Shown: in pieces, positions 18,706-26,702 of the stretch
Position numbering within the stretch: the stretch's first letter is position 1
How the letters are laid out: the number at the start of each line of letters is the position of its first letter
Source of the DNA: Serratia sp. AKBS12
GTDB taxonomy: Bacteria > Pseudomonadota > Gammaproteobacteria > Enterobacterales > Enterobacteriaceae
NCBI RefSeq assembly: GCF_024793895.1
Contig: NZ_JANUSB010000009.1
Location: 225,831-289,830 of the forward strand
Direction: 5' to 3'
DNA length: 64,000 nucleotides
Notes under the pieces: model-generated
The model's database searches: none
Told to the model about the DNA's origin: nothing
The model's input: the letters and a program-made list of their open reading frames with translations, nothing else
Translations under genes and position numbers: made by a program

Positions 18706-20475
18706 ATGACAGAGCGACAGTGCAAAGCAACACGCTATGACAAGTACCCGGAAGTGGCGGTGCAAGGGTTTGATAATGCTGCCTGGCAAGGTTGGCCGGC
18801 GGTGACAAAGGCTGTCGGTCGCAAGATCGCCGCCCTTGGGTTGCGCAAAACCTTGTTGGTGGTGGATTGCTATCATGGGGTAAGGCTGAGCGAGCTTATC
18901 GAGAATTTTATCGACCCTCTGAGGCCGGTCAGCAGTATTAACGCCGAATCGGCCAAATATGACGAGGCGCATATTCACGCGATGATTGCGCGCAATTTAA
19001 CCGATGACCGTGTGTTTGGCGTGTTGTCATGCCATGAGATGGGCGAATTTTTTGATGTTGAACGCGTGCAGCGATTACGCGAGCAGATTGCGAACGTTGA
19101 AAGTGGACTTGTCGTAATTTATGGGCCTGGTGCGGCGCTGATCGCCGAAGGCGACGTGCTGGTCTATGCCGACATGGCGCGCTGGGAAATCCAGCAGCGG
19201 TTCCGGCGCGGTGAGTTGGGTAACTGGGGGGCGGCAAATGTGGACGAAGACGTGCTGCGCCGCTACAAACGGGCCTTCTTTGTGGAATGGCGGGTCTTCG
19301 ATCGCCATAAAGCTCCGCTGTTACAGCGCGCGGATTTTGTGTTGGATACCAATCAGTTCGGCCAGCCGAAGGTCGTAACGGGCGAGGCGTTCCACGCGGG
19401 GTTACAGCAGACAACCCGTCGTCCCTTCCGCGTTGTCCCCTTTTTTGACCCCGGTATCTGGGGCGGCCAATGGATGAAACAACAGTTTGATCTCGACCCG
19501 ACGGCAGCCAACTACGCATGGTGTTTTGACTGCGTGCCCGAGGAAAACAGCCTGCTAATGCGTTTTGGTGACGTTCGGGTCGAGATCCCCTCACAGGATT
19601 TGGTGCTGTTATATCCCCGGCCCTTGCTGGGGGAGCAGGTGCATGCTCGTTTCGGTGCTGAATTTCCGATCCGTTTTGACCTGTTGGATACCGTTGGTGG
19701 GCAAAATCTCAGTTTCCAAGTGCATCCGCTGACTGAATACATTCAACAGCATTTCGGTATGCACTATACCCAAGATGAAAGCTATTACATTCTGGCGGCG
19801 GAGCCAGGGGCCGAAGTGTATCTGGGAGTGAAAACCGCTACCGAACCACAGGCCATGATGGCCGATCTGGCTATGGCGCAAAGAGGCGAGAAACCCTTCG
19901 ATGATGAACGTTTTGTAAACCGTTTCCCGGCGCGCAAACATGATCATTTCCTGATCCCGGCGGGAACGGTGCACTGCTCCGGTGCGGGATCGCTGGTATT
20001 GGAGATCAGCGCTACGCCATACATTTTCACGTTTAAATTATGGGACTGGGGCCGCCAGGGGTTGGATGGCCTTCCGCGCCCTGTGCATTTGCAGCATGGC
20101 GAGCAGGTTATCAATTGGCAATGTGACACCGACTGGGTGACGCAACATTTGGTCAACCGCATTGAACCGGTTGCCACAGGAAGCGGTTGGCAAGAAGAGC
20201 GCACGGGTCTGCACGAACGCGAGTTTATCGAAACGCGGCGACACTGGTTCAGCGAGCCGGTATTACACCACACCGCAGGGCGGGTGAACGTGCTGAATCT
20301 GGTGGAGGGTGAAGAGGCGGTGGTTGAAAGCCCCGAGGGGCATTTCGCTCCCTTTGTGGTGCACTACGCGGAAACCTTCATCGTACCGGCTGCGGTGGGG
20401 GCGTATCGCATCAGTCCTCATGGCGCTAGTTTGGGTAAAACCCTTGGCACGATCAAAGCCTGGGTAAGGGGATAG
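18706..20475 (+). CDS. ManA-like class I mannose-6-phosphate isomerase with N-terminal extension
   Basis: Predicted hexose-6-phosphate aldose-ketose isomerase. Of 589 residues, the C-terminal half carries the class I phosphomannose isomerase features: QNLSFQVHP with His340, DESYYI with Glu358 and PAGTVHCSG with His423, all expected zinc ligands. The first roughly 235 residues are an extra domain that resembles a nucleoside-kinase-like fold (TLLVVDCYHGV, VVIYGPGAALI, LVYADMARWEIQ) but shows no Walker A motif. Similar long forms exist in Firmicutes. The ATG at 18706 is preferred; an upstream ATG at 18679 follows immediately after the operator and has no ribosome-binding site. It leads the PTS operon, 4 bp before EIIA. 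Confidence 0.85.
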   Translation: MTERQCKATRYDKYPEVAVQGFDNAAWQGWPAVTKAVGRKIAALGLRKTLLVVDCYHGVRLSELIENFIDPLRPVSSINAESAKYDEAHIHAMIARNLTDDRVFGVLSCHEMGEFFDVERVQRLREQIANVESGLVVIYGPGAALIAEGDVLVYADMARWEIQQRFRRGELGNWGAANVDEDVLRRYKRAFFVEWRVFDRHKAPLLQRADFVLDTNQFGQPKVVTGEAFHAGLQQTTRRPFRVVPFFDPGIWGGQWMKQQFDLDPTAANYAWCFDCVPEENSLLMRFGDVRVEIPSQDLVLLYPRPLLGEQVHARFGAEFPIRFDLLDTVGGQNLSFQVHPLTEYIQQHFGMHYTQDESYYILAAEPGAEVYLGVKTATEPQAMMADLAMAQRGEKPFDDERFVNRFPARKHDHFLIPAGTVHCSGAGSLVLEISATPYIFTFKLWDWGRQGLDGLPRPVHLQHGEQVINWQCDTDWVTQHLVNRIEPVATGSGWQEERTGLHEREFIETRRHWFSEPVLHHTAGRVNVLNLVEGEEAVVESPEGHFAPFVVHYAETFIVPAAVGAYRISPHGASLGKTLGTIKAWVRG

Positions 20476-20479
20476 CAGC

Positions 20480-20908
20480 ATGTTGAAAGTGATTGTGACA
20501 TCTCATGGACCACTGGCCGAAGCGCTGATCGGCAGCGCGCGGATGGTGTATGGCGAACTGCCGGGAACCAGCCATGTCGTTTTACGTGAGGGGGCCGGTA
20601 TTGACGCATTTAAGCAGGACTTTGCCGCCGAACTGCACCGCACAGGTGAGGGGGCTGACGGGGTGCTGGTACTGTGCGACATGCTGTGTGGCACTCCCTA
20701 CAACGTGGCCTGCCGGCATGCCTTTGATCCAGTGACGCCGGTGCCGATGGCGGTGGTAACCGGAGTGAATTTTCCCATGTTGCTGATGAGTGCCGAATTG
20801 CTGGAGGAAAAGGATGTTCAACTGGCGGCACAGGCGCTGGTGTCACAGGGCAGCGAAGCGATTGTTTTTGCCCGGCCAACGCCAACGGCGCAAACGGATG
20901 ATTTCTGA
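20480..20908 (+). CDS. PTS EIIA, mannose family
   Basis: Cytosolic phosphocarrier of a mannose-type PTS. The 142-residue product starts MLKVIVTSHG with the phosphorylated His at residue 9 and has the mannose-EIIA core LVLCDMLCGTPYNVA and MAVVTGVNFPMLL. Unlike E. coli ManX it is not fused to EIIB. It is 4 bp after the isomerase gene and 9 bp before EIIB, so translation is probably coupled. Confidence 0.92.
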   Translation: MLKVIVTSHGPLAEALIGSARMVYGELPGTSHVVLREGAGIDAFKQDFAAELHRTGEGADGVLVLCDMLCGTPYNVACRHAFDPVTPVPMAVVTGVNFPMLLMSAELLEEKDVQLAAQALVSQGSEAIVFARPTPTAQTDDF

Positions 20909-20917
20909 GGAGAGAAT

Positions 20918-21418
20918 ATGACTATTTCATTCGTACGGATCGACGATCGGGTCATTCATGGCCAACTGGTGACTCGCTGGGCAAAAGAGCTGCCCTGCGA
21001 CGGCATTGTGGCGATTGATGACGAGGTTGCCGCGGATCCGTTGCTGTCATCCGTGATGAAAGGGGCAGTACAAGACACCAAGGTGTGGCTATTTACCGTG
21101 CAGCAGGCGATAGAAAAATTGCCGAAAGTGATCGCCAGCGACAAACAGTATTTTGTGATTGGCAAGTCGCCGGTCACGCTGCGCCGACTGATGGAGGCAG
21201 GGATCGATCTGAGCAATCGCAACAAGAAGATCAACGTCGGGCCGATGTCTGCCCGCAAGGACACGGTGACTATCGGCCCGAATCAATCGGTGAGCGTTAA
21301 TGAGGTAAATGCCTTTGATTTCTTGACCGAACATGGGCATGCCATTGAATTCCGTTTAGTCCCGGACGCCAGCCACTTCAGCTGGCTGGATGCTAAAAAG
21401 AAACTCAAACAAGCCTGA
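20918..21418 (+). CDS. PTS EIIB, mannose/sorbose family
   Basis: Phosphotransfer subunit that receives phosphate from EIIA and phosphorylates the incoming sugar. The 166-residue product has the active-site motif RIDDRVIHGQLVTRW with His14, and the family segments DEVAADPLLSSVMK and INVGPMS. The upstream GAGGAGAG is a strong ribosome-binding site. Confidence 0.93.
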   Translation: MTISFVRIDDRVIHGQLVTRWAKELPCDGIVAIDDEVAADPLLSSVMKGAVQDTKVWLFTVQQAIEKLPKVIASDKQYFVIGKSPVTLRRLMEAGIDLSNRNKKINVGPMSARKDTVTIGPNQSVSVNEVNAFDFLTEHGHAIEFRLVPDASHFSWLDAKKKLKQA

Positions 21419-21434
21419 AAGGCGGGAGTTGACT

Positions 21435-22235
21435 ATGTGGTTTGAAGCGACGCTTATCGGGATACTTTGTTATCTCGGCGCGCTGAGCAGCCCCTGGCTG
21501 CTGGGGCTGACCGGGGGCTGGTACATTCTCAGCCGTCCGTTGGTTTCCGGCATGCTGGTGGGGGTTATTCTCGGCGATGTACAGACTGGCATTATCATCG
21601 GTGTGGCGGTACAGGCGGTATATATCGCCATGGTAACCCCGGGCGGATCGATGCCTGCCGACCTCAATTTTGTGGCGTTCCCGGCGATTGCATTGGGTAT
21701 CCTCTCCGGTAAAGGGCCCGAGGTGGCCGTCGCCCTGGCGGCGACTATCGGCATCATGGGCACCGTGCTGTTCAACGCCATGATGGTGCTCAATTCCTAC
21801 TGGAATCACCGTGCGGATCTGGCGCTGGAGCAGGGGGACGAGCGGAGTATTTACCTAAATAGCGCCATCTGGCCCCAGGTCACCAACTTCCTGCTGCGTT
21901 TTATCCCGACCTTTATCGCCGTTTTCTTCGGGGCGCGTTATATCAATGCCTTTATGGACAGTTTGCCAGCGCTGGTATTAACCACCATGAACGTGGTCGG
22001 CGGCATTCTACCTGCGGTCGGTATCGCCATTCTTCTCAAACAGATCATTAAAAGCTATAGCATGCTGATTTACTTCCTGGTGGGGTTCATCTGCATTGTT
22101 TTCCTCAAGCTGAATATGGTGGCACTGGTGATCGTCGGCGCGCTGCTGGCACTGATTCACTACAACTATAAGCCAGAGCCGCAGGTGACCGCCTTACAGG
22201 CAGCGCCCAAGGCTGACGATGAGGATGAATTCTGA
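21435..22235 (+). CDS. PTS EIIC, mannose/sorbose family
   Basis: Membrane channel subunit of the mannose-type PTS. From the ATG at 21435, preceded by GGGAG, the 266-residue product begins MWFEATLIGILCYLGAL and has the EII-Sor signature region SRPLVSGMLVGVILGDVQTG and VTPGGSMPADLN, followed by several membrane helices. Its stop overlaps the EIID start by one base (TGATG). Confidence 0.92.
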   Translation: MWFEATLIGILCYLGALSSPWLLGLTGGWYILSRPLVSGMLVGVILGDVQTGIIIGVAVQAVYIAMVTPGGSMPADLNFVAFPAIALGILSGKGPEVAVALAATIGIMGTVLFNAMMVLNSYWNHRADLALEQGDERSIYLNSAIWPQVTNFLLRFIPTFIAVFFGARYINAFMDSLPALVLTTMNVVGGILPAVGIAILLKQIIKSYSMLIYFLVGFICIVFLKLNMVALVIVGALLALIHYNYKPEPQVTALQAAPKADDEDEF

Positions 22236-23056
22236 TGGATGCACCAACTCCAAAATTGAATAAGCAGGATCTGCGCCGTTGCTGGCGTAGCTGGATGATG
22301 TATAACCTGTCATCGATGAGCTTTGAAAGGTTGGAATCATACGGTTTTTGCCTGAGTATGATGCCGGCGCTGAAAAAGCTTTATCGGGATAAACCGCAGC
22401 GTATCGAGGCCATCCGTCGCCATACCTCGTTCTATAATACTGAGCCGCAACTGGGCGCGATTGTTAACGGTATGGTGATTGGGCTGGAGGAAAAACGTGC
22501 TAACGGCGAGCCGATCGACGGGGAAACCATCAATACGCTCAAGGTGGGCCTGATGGGGCCGGTGGCCGGCATCGGCGACTCCATGGTGCCGGGGATGCTG
22601 ATCCCCATCCTGTTGAGCATTGGTATGGCGCTGGCTGCCGGCGGCAGCATGATTGGCCCATTGTTCTACATCATCGCGTTCAGCCTGATTGTTATTCCCG
22701 GGTCTTACTGGCTGTTTATGAAGGGCTACCACATGGGTTCTGGCTCGGTCGAGATGCTGGTGAGCAGCAAATCCTCTCGTCTGCGTGAAGCGCTTTCCCT
22801 GCTGGGGGTGTTCGTCATGGGTGGCGTTGCGGCGAGCTATGTAAAACTGGGGACCGGCCTGGAGTTCGTTACCAAAGACGGGGTGAATATACATTTACAG
22901 CAAATGCTGGATGGTATTTTCCCAAACCTGATGCCGCTGATAGTAGTGCTAATGACCTGGTATCTGATGGCTAAACGGGGGCTTTCGCCGGTAAAAGCGA
23001 TGCTGGGGCTGTTGGTGTTGGCGGCGGTTGGGGTGGCCTGCGGTTTGTTCGCTTAA
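22235..23056 (+). CDS. PTS EIID, mannose family
   Basis: Second membrane subunit, forming the translocator with EIIC. The 273-residue product has the EIID opening (KQDLRRCWRSWMMYNLSSMS, FERLESYGF) and the conserved MGPVAGIGDSM loop, then C-terminal membrane helices. With EIIA, EIIB and EIIC it completes a four-protein mannose-type system. The operon stops here; no kinase or aldolase follows. Confidence 0.93.
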   Translation: MDAPTPKLNKQDLRRCWRSWMMYNLSSMSFERLESYGFCLSMMPALKKLYRDKPQRIEAIRRHTSFYNTEPQLGAIVNGMVIGLEEKRANGEPIDGETINTLKVGLMGPVAGIGDSMVPGMLIPILLSIGMALAAGGSMIGPLFYIIAFSLIVIPGSYWLFMKGYHMGSGSVEMLVSSKSSRLREALSLLGVFVMGGVAASYVKLGTGLEFVTKDGVNIHLQQMLDGIFPNLMPLIVVLMTWYLMAKRGLSPVKAMLGLLVLAAVGVACGLFA

Positions 23057-23077
23057 CTTAACCCGGCACGGTAAGGC

Positions 23078-23105
23078 AAAACGGGCGCAGCGTTAGTTGC
23101 GCCCG
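23078..23105. terminator. Hairpin between convergent EIID and the cupin pair
   Basis: CGGGCGCA (23082-23089) pairs with TGCGCCCG (23098-23105). The minus-strand side has a TTTT run after the stem, so it fits best as the terminator of the cupin operon. Confidence 0.6.
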
Positions 23106-23111
23106 GGGTGT

Positions 23112-23894
23112 TTATGGCTCAAAACGCCGCCATTTTTCCGCTACGCTGCCCGGTTTGGCAATGAACTGGAAGCGAGCCGGATCGGTTTCGAACTGTGAAT
23201 ACAAGGGCTTATTGCTCAAACCGAACTCATGATATTGACGAGGCCCGATGGCGTGCAGCCGGACGGATTGATAATGCGGGTTATGCTGCCAGACGATATT
23301 ATTGCCTTGCAGCAGCGGGTACCACGCCAGTCCTTTGTATTGGCGTACTGTATCGTATTCAAATCCATATTCACGATCGCACCAGGCAGCGAAAGTGAGT
23401 GGCTGATAAGGATCGGCGGAAATCGTGGCGTGCGCCCAGCCCGGCGGTACCAGCACCTTTTCACCGGGGCCGGCATGGACGGCCAGGCAGCGCCCTGGCT
23501 CATAGGCCACCCGCTCTTGCATATAAACGATCGCTTTACCCTGCCAGATTTCGTACAGCTCCGGCGGTGACCAGCCGCTATGCGTGCTGATACGGTGCAC
23601 ATGCCCTTGGCTGCGTATTGGTTCCTGGCCCAATTGGCCTTTGGCATAGGTGACAATGCCGAACAGTAACATGCGCTTCTTCAATTCGGCCAAATGTTGC
23701 TGTTTGGCAACGTCCATGGCGATGGCATACACCTGTTCTGGTCCATCGCAGTCAGGATTGCGCAAGGAACGACGTATTTGTTCCAACGTACGAATCTCCG
23801 GCAACGGGCCTATTACGTCATCACCATAACCAAATCCCAACGGGTCATGCTTAATGCGGACATCAAGCCCAAATTGCAGCATTAAGTCACTCAT
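23112..23894 (-). CDS. Cupin phosphoglucose-isomerase-like protein, long form
   Basis: Predicted metal-dependent sugar-phosphate isomerase of the archaeal-type (cupin) phosphoglucose isomerase family. From the ATG at 23894 the product has 260 residues. Cupin ligands are visible: His98 and His100 in SQGHVHR, Glu112 in PPELYEIWQG and His155 in PPGWAHAT; the spacing from the His pair to the Glu is longer than in the standard motif. An N-terminal stretch of about 80 residues and a C-terminal extension (from about 190) enlarge it. Its start overlaps the stop of the upstream cupin gene by 8 bases, so the two are translated together. Confidence 0.75.
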   Translation of the reverse strand: MSDLMLQFGLDVRIKHDPLGFGYGDDVIGPLPEIRTLEQIRRSLRNPDCDGPEQVYAIAMDVAKQQHLAELKKRMLLFGIVTYAKGQLGQEPIRSQGHVHRISTHSGWSPPELYEIWQGKAIVYMQERVAYEPGRCLAVHAGPGEKVLVPPGWAHATISADPYQPLTFAAWCDREYGFEYDTVRQYKGLAWYPLLQGNNIVWQHNPHYQSVRLHAIGPRQYHEFGLSNKPLYSQFETDPARFQFIAKPGSVAEKWRRFEP

Positions 23895-24450
23895 ACTGTG
23901 CCTCCGCTTTCCATCCCTCGCCATCGACCAACACTCGCAGTTTGAATCCTCGTGGTTGCAGTGCCTCGTAATTGTGGCCGGCGACCGTTGGCCACACTGC
24001 CAGCGTAGAGAGCACTTTGTGCCCGATGTTGATCAAGCGATGGGCGGTAAAGGAGGGGATATGGTGAACGCTACCGGGAGAAACCCGTTCCAGCGAACAG
24101 GTGCCGTCCTGATGTTGCAGCAACAGCAGGCCATGTCCTCGTAGGCCAAAATAGATCTCGGCCTGCTCGGGTCGTTGATGAAAATGACCACGCGTCATAA
24201 AGAATTCGTGGCCCACCCGACCAGGATGCAGATGGGTGGTTCCAACATACAGCTCGCCTTCCTGCTGCGGGGAAGGCAACATTTCTACGTGGTAAACGGT
24301 GAGCTCAGACGGCATGGCCTGCCAGGCAACGCTATTGGCAAAGATCCCCTTCAGGTTGCCCAGAGTGGTTGTTTTTCGTTGAATTTCAGGTGCGGTAAAG
24401 CATCCATCCATAAGATTGATGCGTGTTGGCATGATGGAAGTCAGTTTCAT
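23887..24450 (-). CDS. Cupin-type phosphoglucose isomerase homologue
   Basis: Predicted to interconvert an aldose-6-phosphate and fructose-6-phosphate with a bound divalent metal. The 187-residue product matches the size and motif of archaeal glucose-6-phosphate isomerases: His89, His91 and Glu98 in TRGHFHQRPEQAEIY and His137 in PSFTAHRLIN, nearly the same residue numbers as recalled for the Pyrococcus enzyme (88, 90, 97, 136). The start at 24450 follows GAGG. It begins a two-gene operon with the long cupin gene and has the 16-bp operator 46 bp upstream. Confidence 0.82.
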   Translation of the reverse strand: MKLTSIMPTRINLMDGCFTAPEIQRKTTTLGNLKGIFANSVAWQAMPSELTVYHVEMLPSPQQEGELYVGTTHLHPGRVGHEFFMTRGHFHQRPEQAEIYFGLRGHGLLLLQHQDGTCSLERVSPGSVHHIPSFTAHRLINIGHKVLSTLAVWPTVAGHNYEALQPRGFKLRVLVDGEGWKAEAQYE

Positions 24451-24495
24451 ATCTGGTTACCTCGCCCGAGGAGAACAGATACGTTGAGTTTATGA

Positions 24496-24511
24496 GGTTA
24501 ATCGATTAATC
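24496..24511. promoter_or_regulatory. Palindromic operator, copy 3 (cupin operon)
   Basis: GGTTAATCGATTAATC, identical over 16 bp to the copy before the isomerase-PTS operon nearly 6 kb away. It links the cupin genes to the same LacI-family regulator even though they lie on the opposite strand in a separate operon. Confidence 0.8.
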
Positions 24512-24523
24512 GCTAGAGATGAA

Positions 24524-24553
24524 TGAAAAAAAAGCGCGTTATCAACGCGCTTT
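24524..24553 (-). terminator. Terminator after ygiC
   Basis: On the minus strand AAAGCGCGTT (from 24553) pairs with AACGCGCTTT and is followed by eight T. It separates ygiBC transcription from the cupin operon that follows on the same strand. Confidence 0.85.
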
Positions 24554-24572
24554 GGAGCAATTAAGTGAGCCG

Positions 24573-25733
24573 CTAACCCAAAATAATATGCGGGTAAAAG
24601 CGTGACAGATCCTGGGTGATCGGTTCACGATCCTCTCGCAGACCAATGCCACAGGGGCGATCGTCCACCAGCCAGCTGCCGATCAACGTGTAGTTGCCGT
24701 CGAACTGCGGCAGCGGATGGAATTGCTGCACGATCATGCCCTCTTCGCCGTAGGGCCCGTCGACATGCGCCACTTCCTGGCCGTTTTTCACAATCTTGAT
24801 GTTGGCGCCTTCGCGGGAGAACAGCGGTTTGACGACGTAGTGATCGAGCGTTGGGTGTTGATCTTCGGCAAAATAGGCCGGTAGCAGGTTCGGGTGATCC
24901 GGGAACATTTTCCACAGCATAGGCAACAGCGCCTTGTTGGAGATAATGCTTTTCCAGGCCGGTTCCAGCCAGCGAACCCCGGCGTCTTCCAGCTTGGTGG
25001 AGAACATTTCACGCAGCATGAACTCCCAGGGATACAGTTTGAACAGGTTGCCGATGACCTGGTTTTGCAGATCGGTAAACTGGCCTTTTTCGCCGAGGCC
25101 AATTTCTTCCATATACAGGAATTCGGTGGCGATACCGGCCTCTTGCGCGCAGTCTTGCAAATATTGCACCGTACCGCGATCTTCTTCGCTGTCCTGGCAG
25201 CAGGCCATATGCAGCAGTTGGAATCCGTGCTGGGCTTTCAGTTCGCCGAAACGTTCAATCAGTTTCTCTTGCAGGCTGTTGTACTGATCCGCCTGCGCGT
25301 CCAGTTTACCGGCGTTGATCTGGTCTTCCAGCCAGATCCACTGGAAGAATGCCGCCTCATACAGCGAGGTTGGGGTGTCGGCGTTATTTTCCAGCAGTTT
25401 CGGTGGGTTAACGCCGTCATAGGCCAGATCGAGGCGTGAATAGAGCGACGGGGTATTGGTGCGCCATGAGCTGCGCACAAATTCCCAGGTGTGTTTTGGA
25501 ATGCGGAATTTGGCCAGTAGCTCATCGCTGCCTACTACGGTTTCGACCACCTGCAGACACATCTGATGCAGTTCGGCGGTGGCGCTTTCGATCTCTTCGA
25601 TTTGCGCTAGCGTGAACTGGTAATAAGCGTCTTCCCGCCAGTAGGGTTCGCCATACATGGTGTGGAAGTTGAAGCCGAATTCCGCCGCCTTTTCACGCCA
25701 GTCCGGGCGTTCTGCAATTGCAACGCGTTTCAT
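24573..25733 (-). CDS. ygiC: YgiC, glutathionylspermidine-synthase-like ATP-grasp protein
   Basis: Member of the C-terminal glutathionylspermidine synthase (ATP-grasp) family; the substrate is unknown, and the E. coli YgiC lacks the amidase domain of Gsp. The 386-residue product has the segments [33 protein letters not shown] (ATP-binding) and a C-terminal [17 protein letters not shown]. It begins 3 bases after the ygiB stop and forms an operon with it, as in enterobacteria, where the pair belongs to the tolC-ygiBC region. Confidence 0.92.
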   Translation of the reverse strand: MKRVAIAERPDWREKAAEFGFNFHTMYGEPYWREDAYYQFTLAQIEEIESATAELHQMCLQVVETVVGSDELLAKFRIPKHTWEFVRSSWRTNTPSLYSRLDLAYDGVNPPKLLENNADTPTSLYEAAFFQWIWLEDQINAGKLDAQADQYNSLQEKLIERFGELKAQHGFQLLHMACCQDSEEDRGTVQYLQDCAQEAGIATEFLYMEEIGLGEKGQFTDLQNQVIGNLFKLYPWEFMLREMFSTKLEDAGVRWLEPAWKSIISNKALLPMLWKMFPDHPNLLPAYFAEDQHPTLDHYVVKPLFSREGANIKIVKNGQEVAHVDGPYGEEGMIVQQFHPLPQFDGNYTLIGSWLVDDRPCGIGLREDREPITQDLSRFYPHIILG

Positions 25734-25736
25734 GCC

Positions 25737-26393
25737 TTAACCACCCATGCTGCGTGAGCCGGATGTCGCACTGCTGCGCTGCATGCTGGTCTGCTTGGCA
25801 ACCGACTCACCGAAACCGCCGCGGGTGATGGTATTGGTCACAGGCGGTTTCGGTGCCATGGCGGTTTTCGGCACTGTCATGGTGCGCCCGCCGGCGGTGG
25901 CTGGGCCGTAGTTCTTGCCGCTGGCGTCAACAAACTTGCCGTTCGCCGGGCTGGCCGGGTTCTTCGAGGTGAACAGCGGCTGCTGGGCAAAGCCGGAGCC
26001 GCCCATCATGCGGCCCATCATGTAGCCGGCCATCAGCGGCATCCAGAAACTGCCGCTGCTTTGCGATTCGGCCGCCATGCCGGCCTGTGCCGGTGCCTGG
26101 GTACATTGCGCTTCGCCGAATTCGGCCACGCAGTCTTCACGGGTGGCGTACTTCGGTGCGGTTTTTTCGGCTTCTTTCAACGCGTTGTTGTAAGCGGTGG
26201 TGCACTGCTCGCTCATCGACGGGTTGCTGCGCGAACAGTCGTCGGCATTCTGGTACAGCGAGACCGTTTCATCCGTCTTTTCGCAGCCGGCCAGCATAAA
26301 CACTGCGCTGATCGCCAAAGCCACCGGGGCAACGCGGTAGCTGCGCCAGGATTTGCGGAACGTCTCTTGGTTGATGTTTTTTGTCCGTTTCAT
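25737..26393 (-). CDS. ygiB: YgiB, DUF1190 lipoprotein-like protein
   Basis: Conserved enterobacterial envelope protein of unknown function. From the ATG at 26393 it has 218 residues and starts MKRTKNINQ like E. coli YgiB; longer in-frame starts add residues with no counterpart. A hydrophobic segment ends in the lipobox-like LAGC at about 36-39, then a Cys-containing domain ([32 protein letters not shown]), a glycine/methionine-rich stretch and a Ser-rich tail. In E. coli it directly follows tolC; here dhaKLM and dhaR lie between. Confidence 0.9.
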   Translation of the reverse strand: MKRTKNINQETFRKSWRSYRVAPVALAISAVFMLAGCEKTDETVSLYQNADDCSRSNPSMSEQCTTAYNNALKEAEKTAPKYATREDCVAEFGEAQCTQAPAQAGMAAESQSSGSFWMPLMAGYMMGRMMGGSGFAQQPLFTSKNPASPANGKFVDASGKNYGPATAGGRTMTVPKTAMAPKPPVTNTITRGGFGESVAKQTSMQRSSATSGSRSMGG

Positions 26394-26565
26394 CGTTGTT
26401 AATCCCATCATGTGGGCTGTTTTCGCCCTTTCCCAGTAGTGGCGTAAGGATAGGGTAAAGATGCTCAAAATTAAAGCTGAATCCCAGGCCTGGCGCGACT
26501 CTTTACGCAGCTATACGTTTTGCTGTGCGCCAGTTCTCTTTACTGCTGAAAAAATGCGCTTCGCT

Positions 26566-26612
26566 GTTTCAAAATGAAACCCCAGCTGCCAATTGGTGTT
26601 CCATAATGAAAC
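26566..26612 (+). promoter_or_regulatory. Two GTTTC-N5-GAAAC-type inverted repeats upstream of dhaK
   Basis: The 309-bp gap before dhaK contains GTTTCAAAATGAAAC (26566-26580), a perfect inverted repeat, and GTTCCATAATGAAAC (26598-26612), a one-base variant. Their starts are 32 bp apart, about three helical turns. They lie 91-137 bp upstream of the dhaK start, a usual place for activator sites, so DhaR is the likely binder. No sigma-54 GG/GC promoter was seen. Confidence 0.6.
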
Positions 26613-26702
26613 AAAAAACGGGCTGCTCGCCAAGCGTTGGTGGCGTCGTATAGTCACCGTTGACCACAACGTATCCCACTGTCCCCTACAGAGGAGTTAA
26701 CC

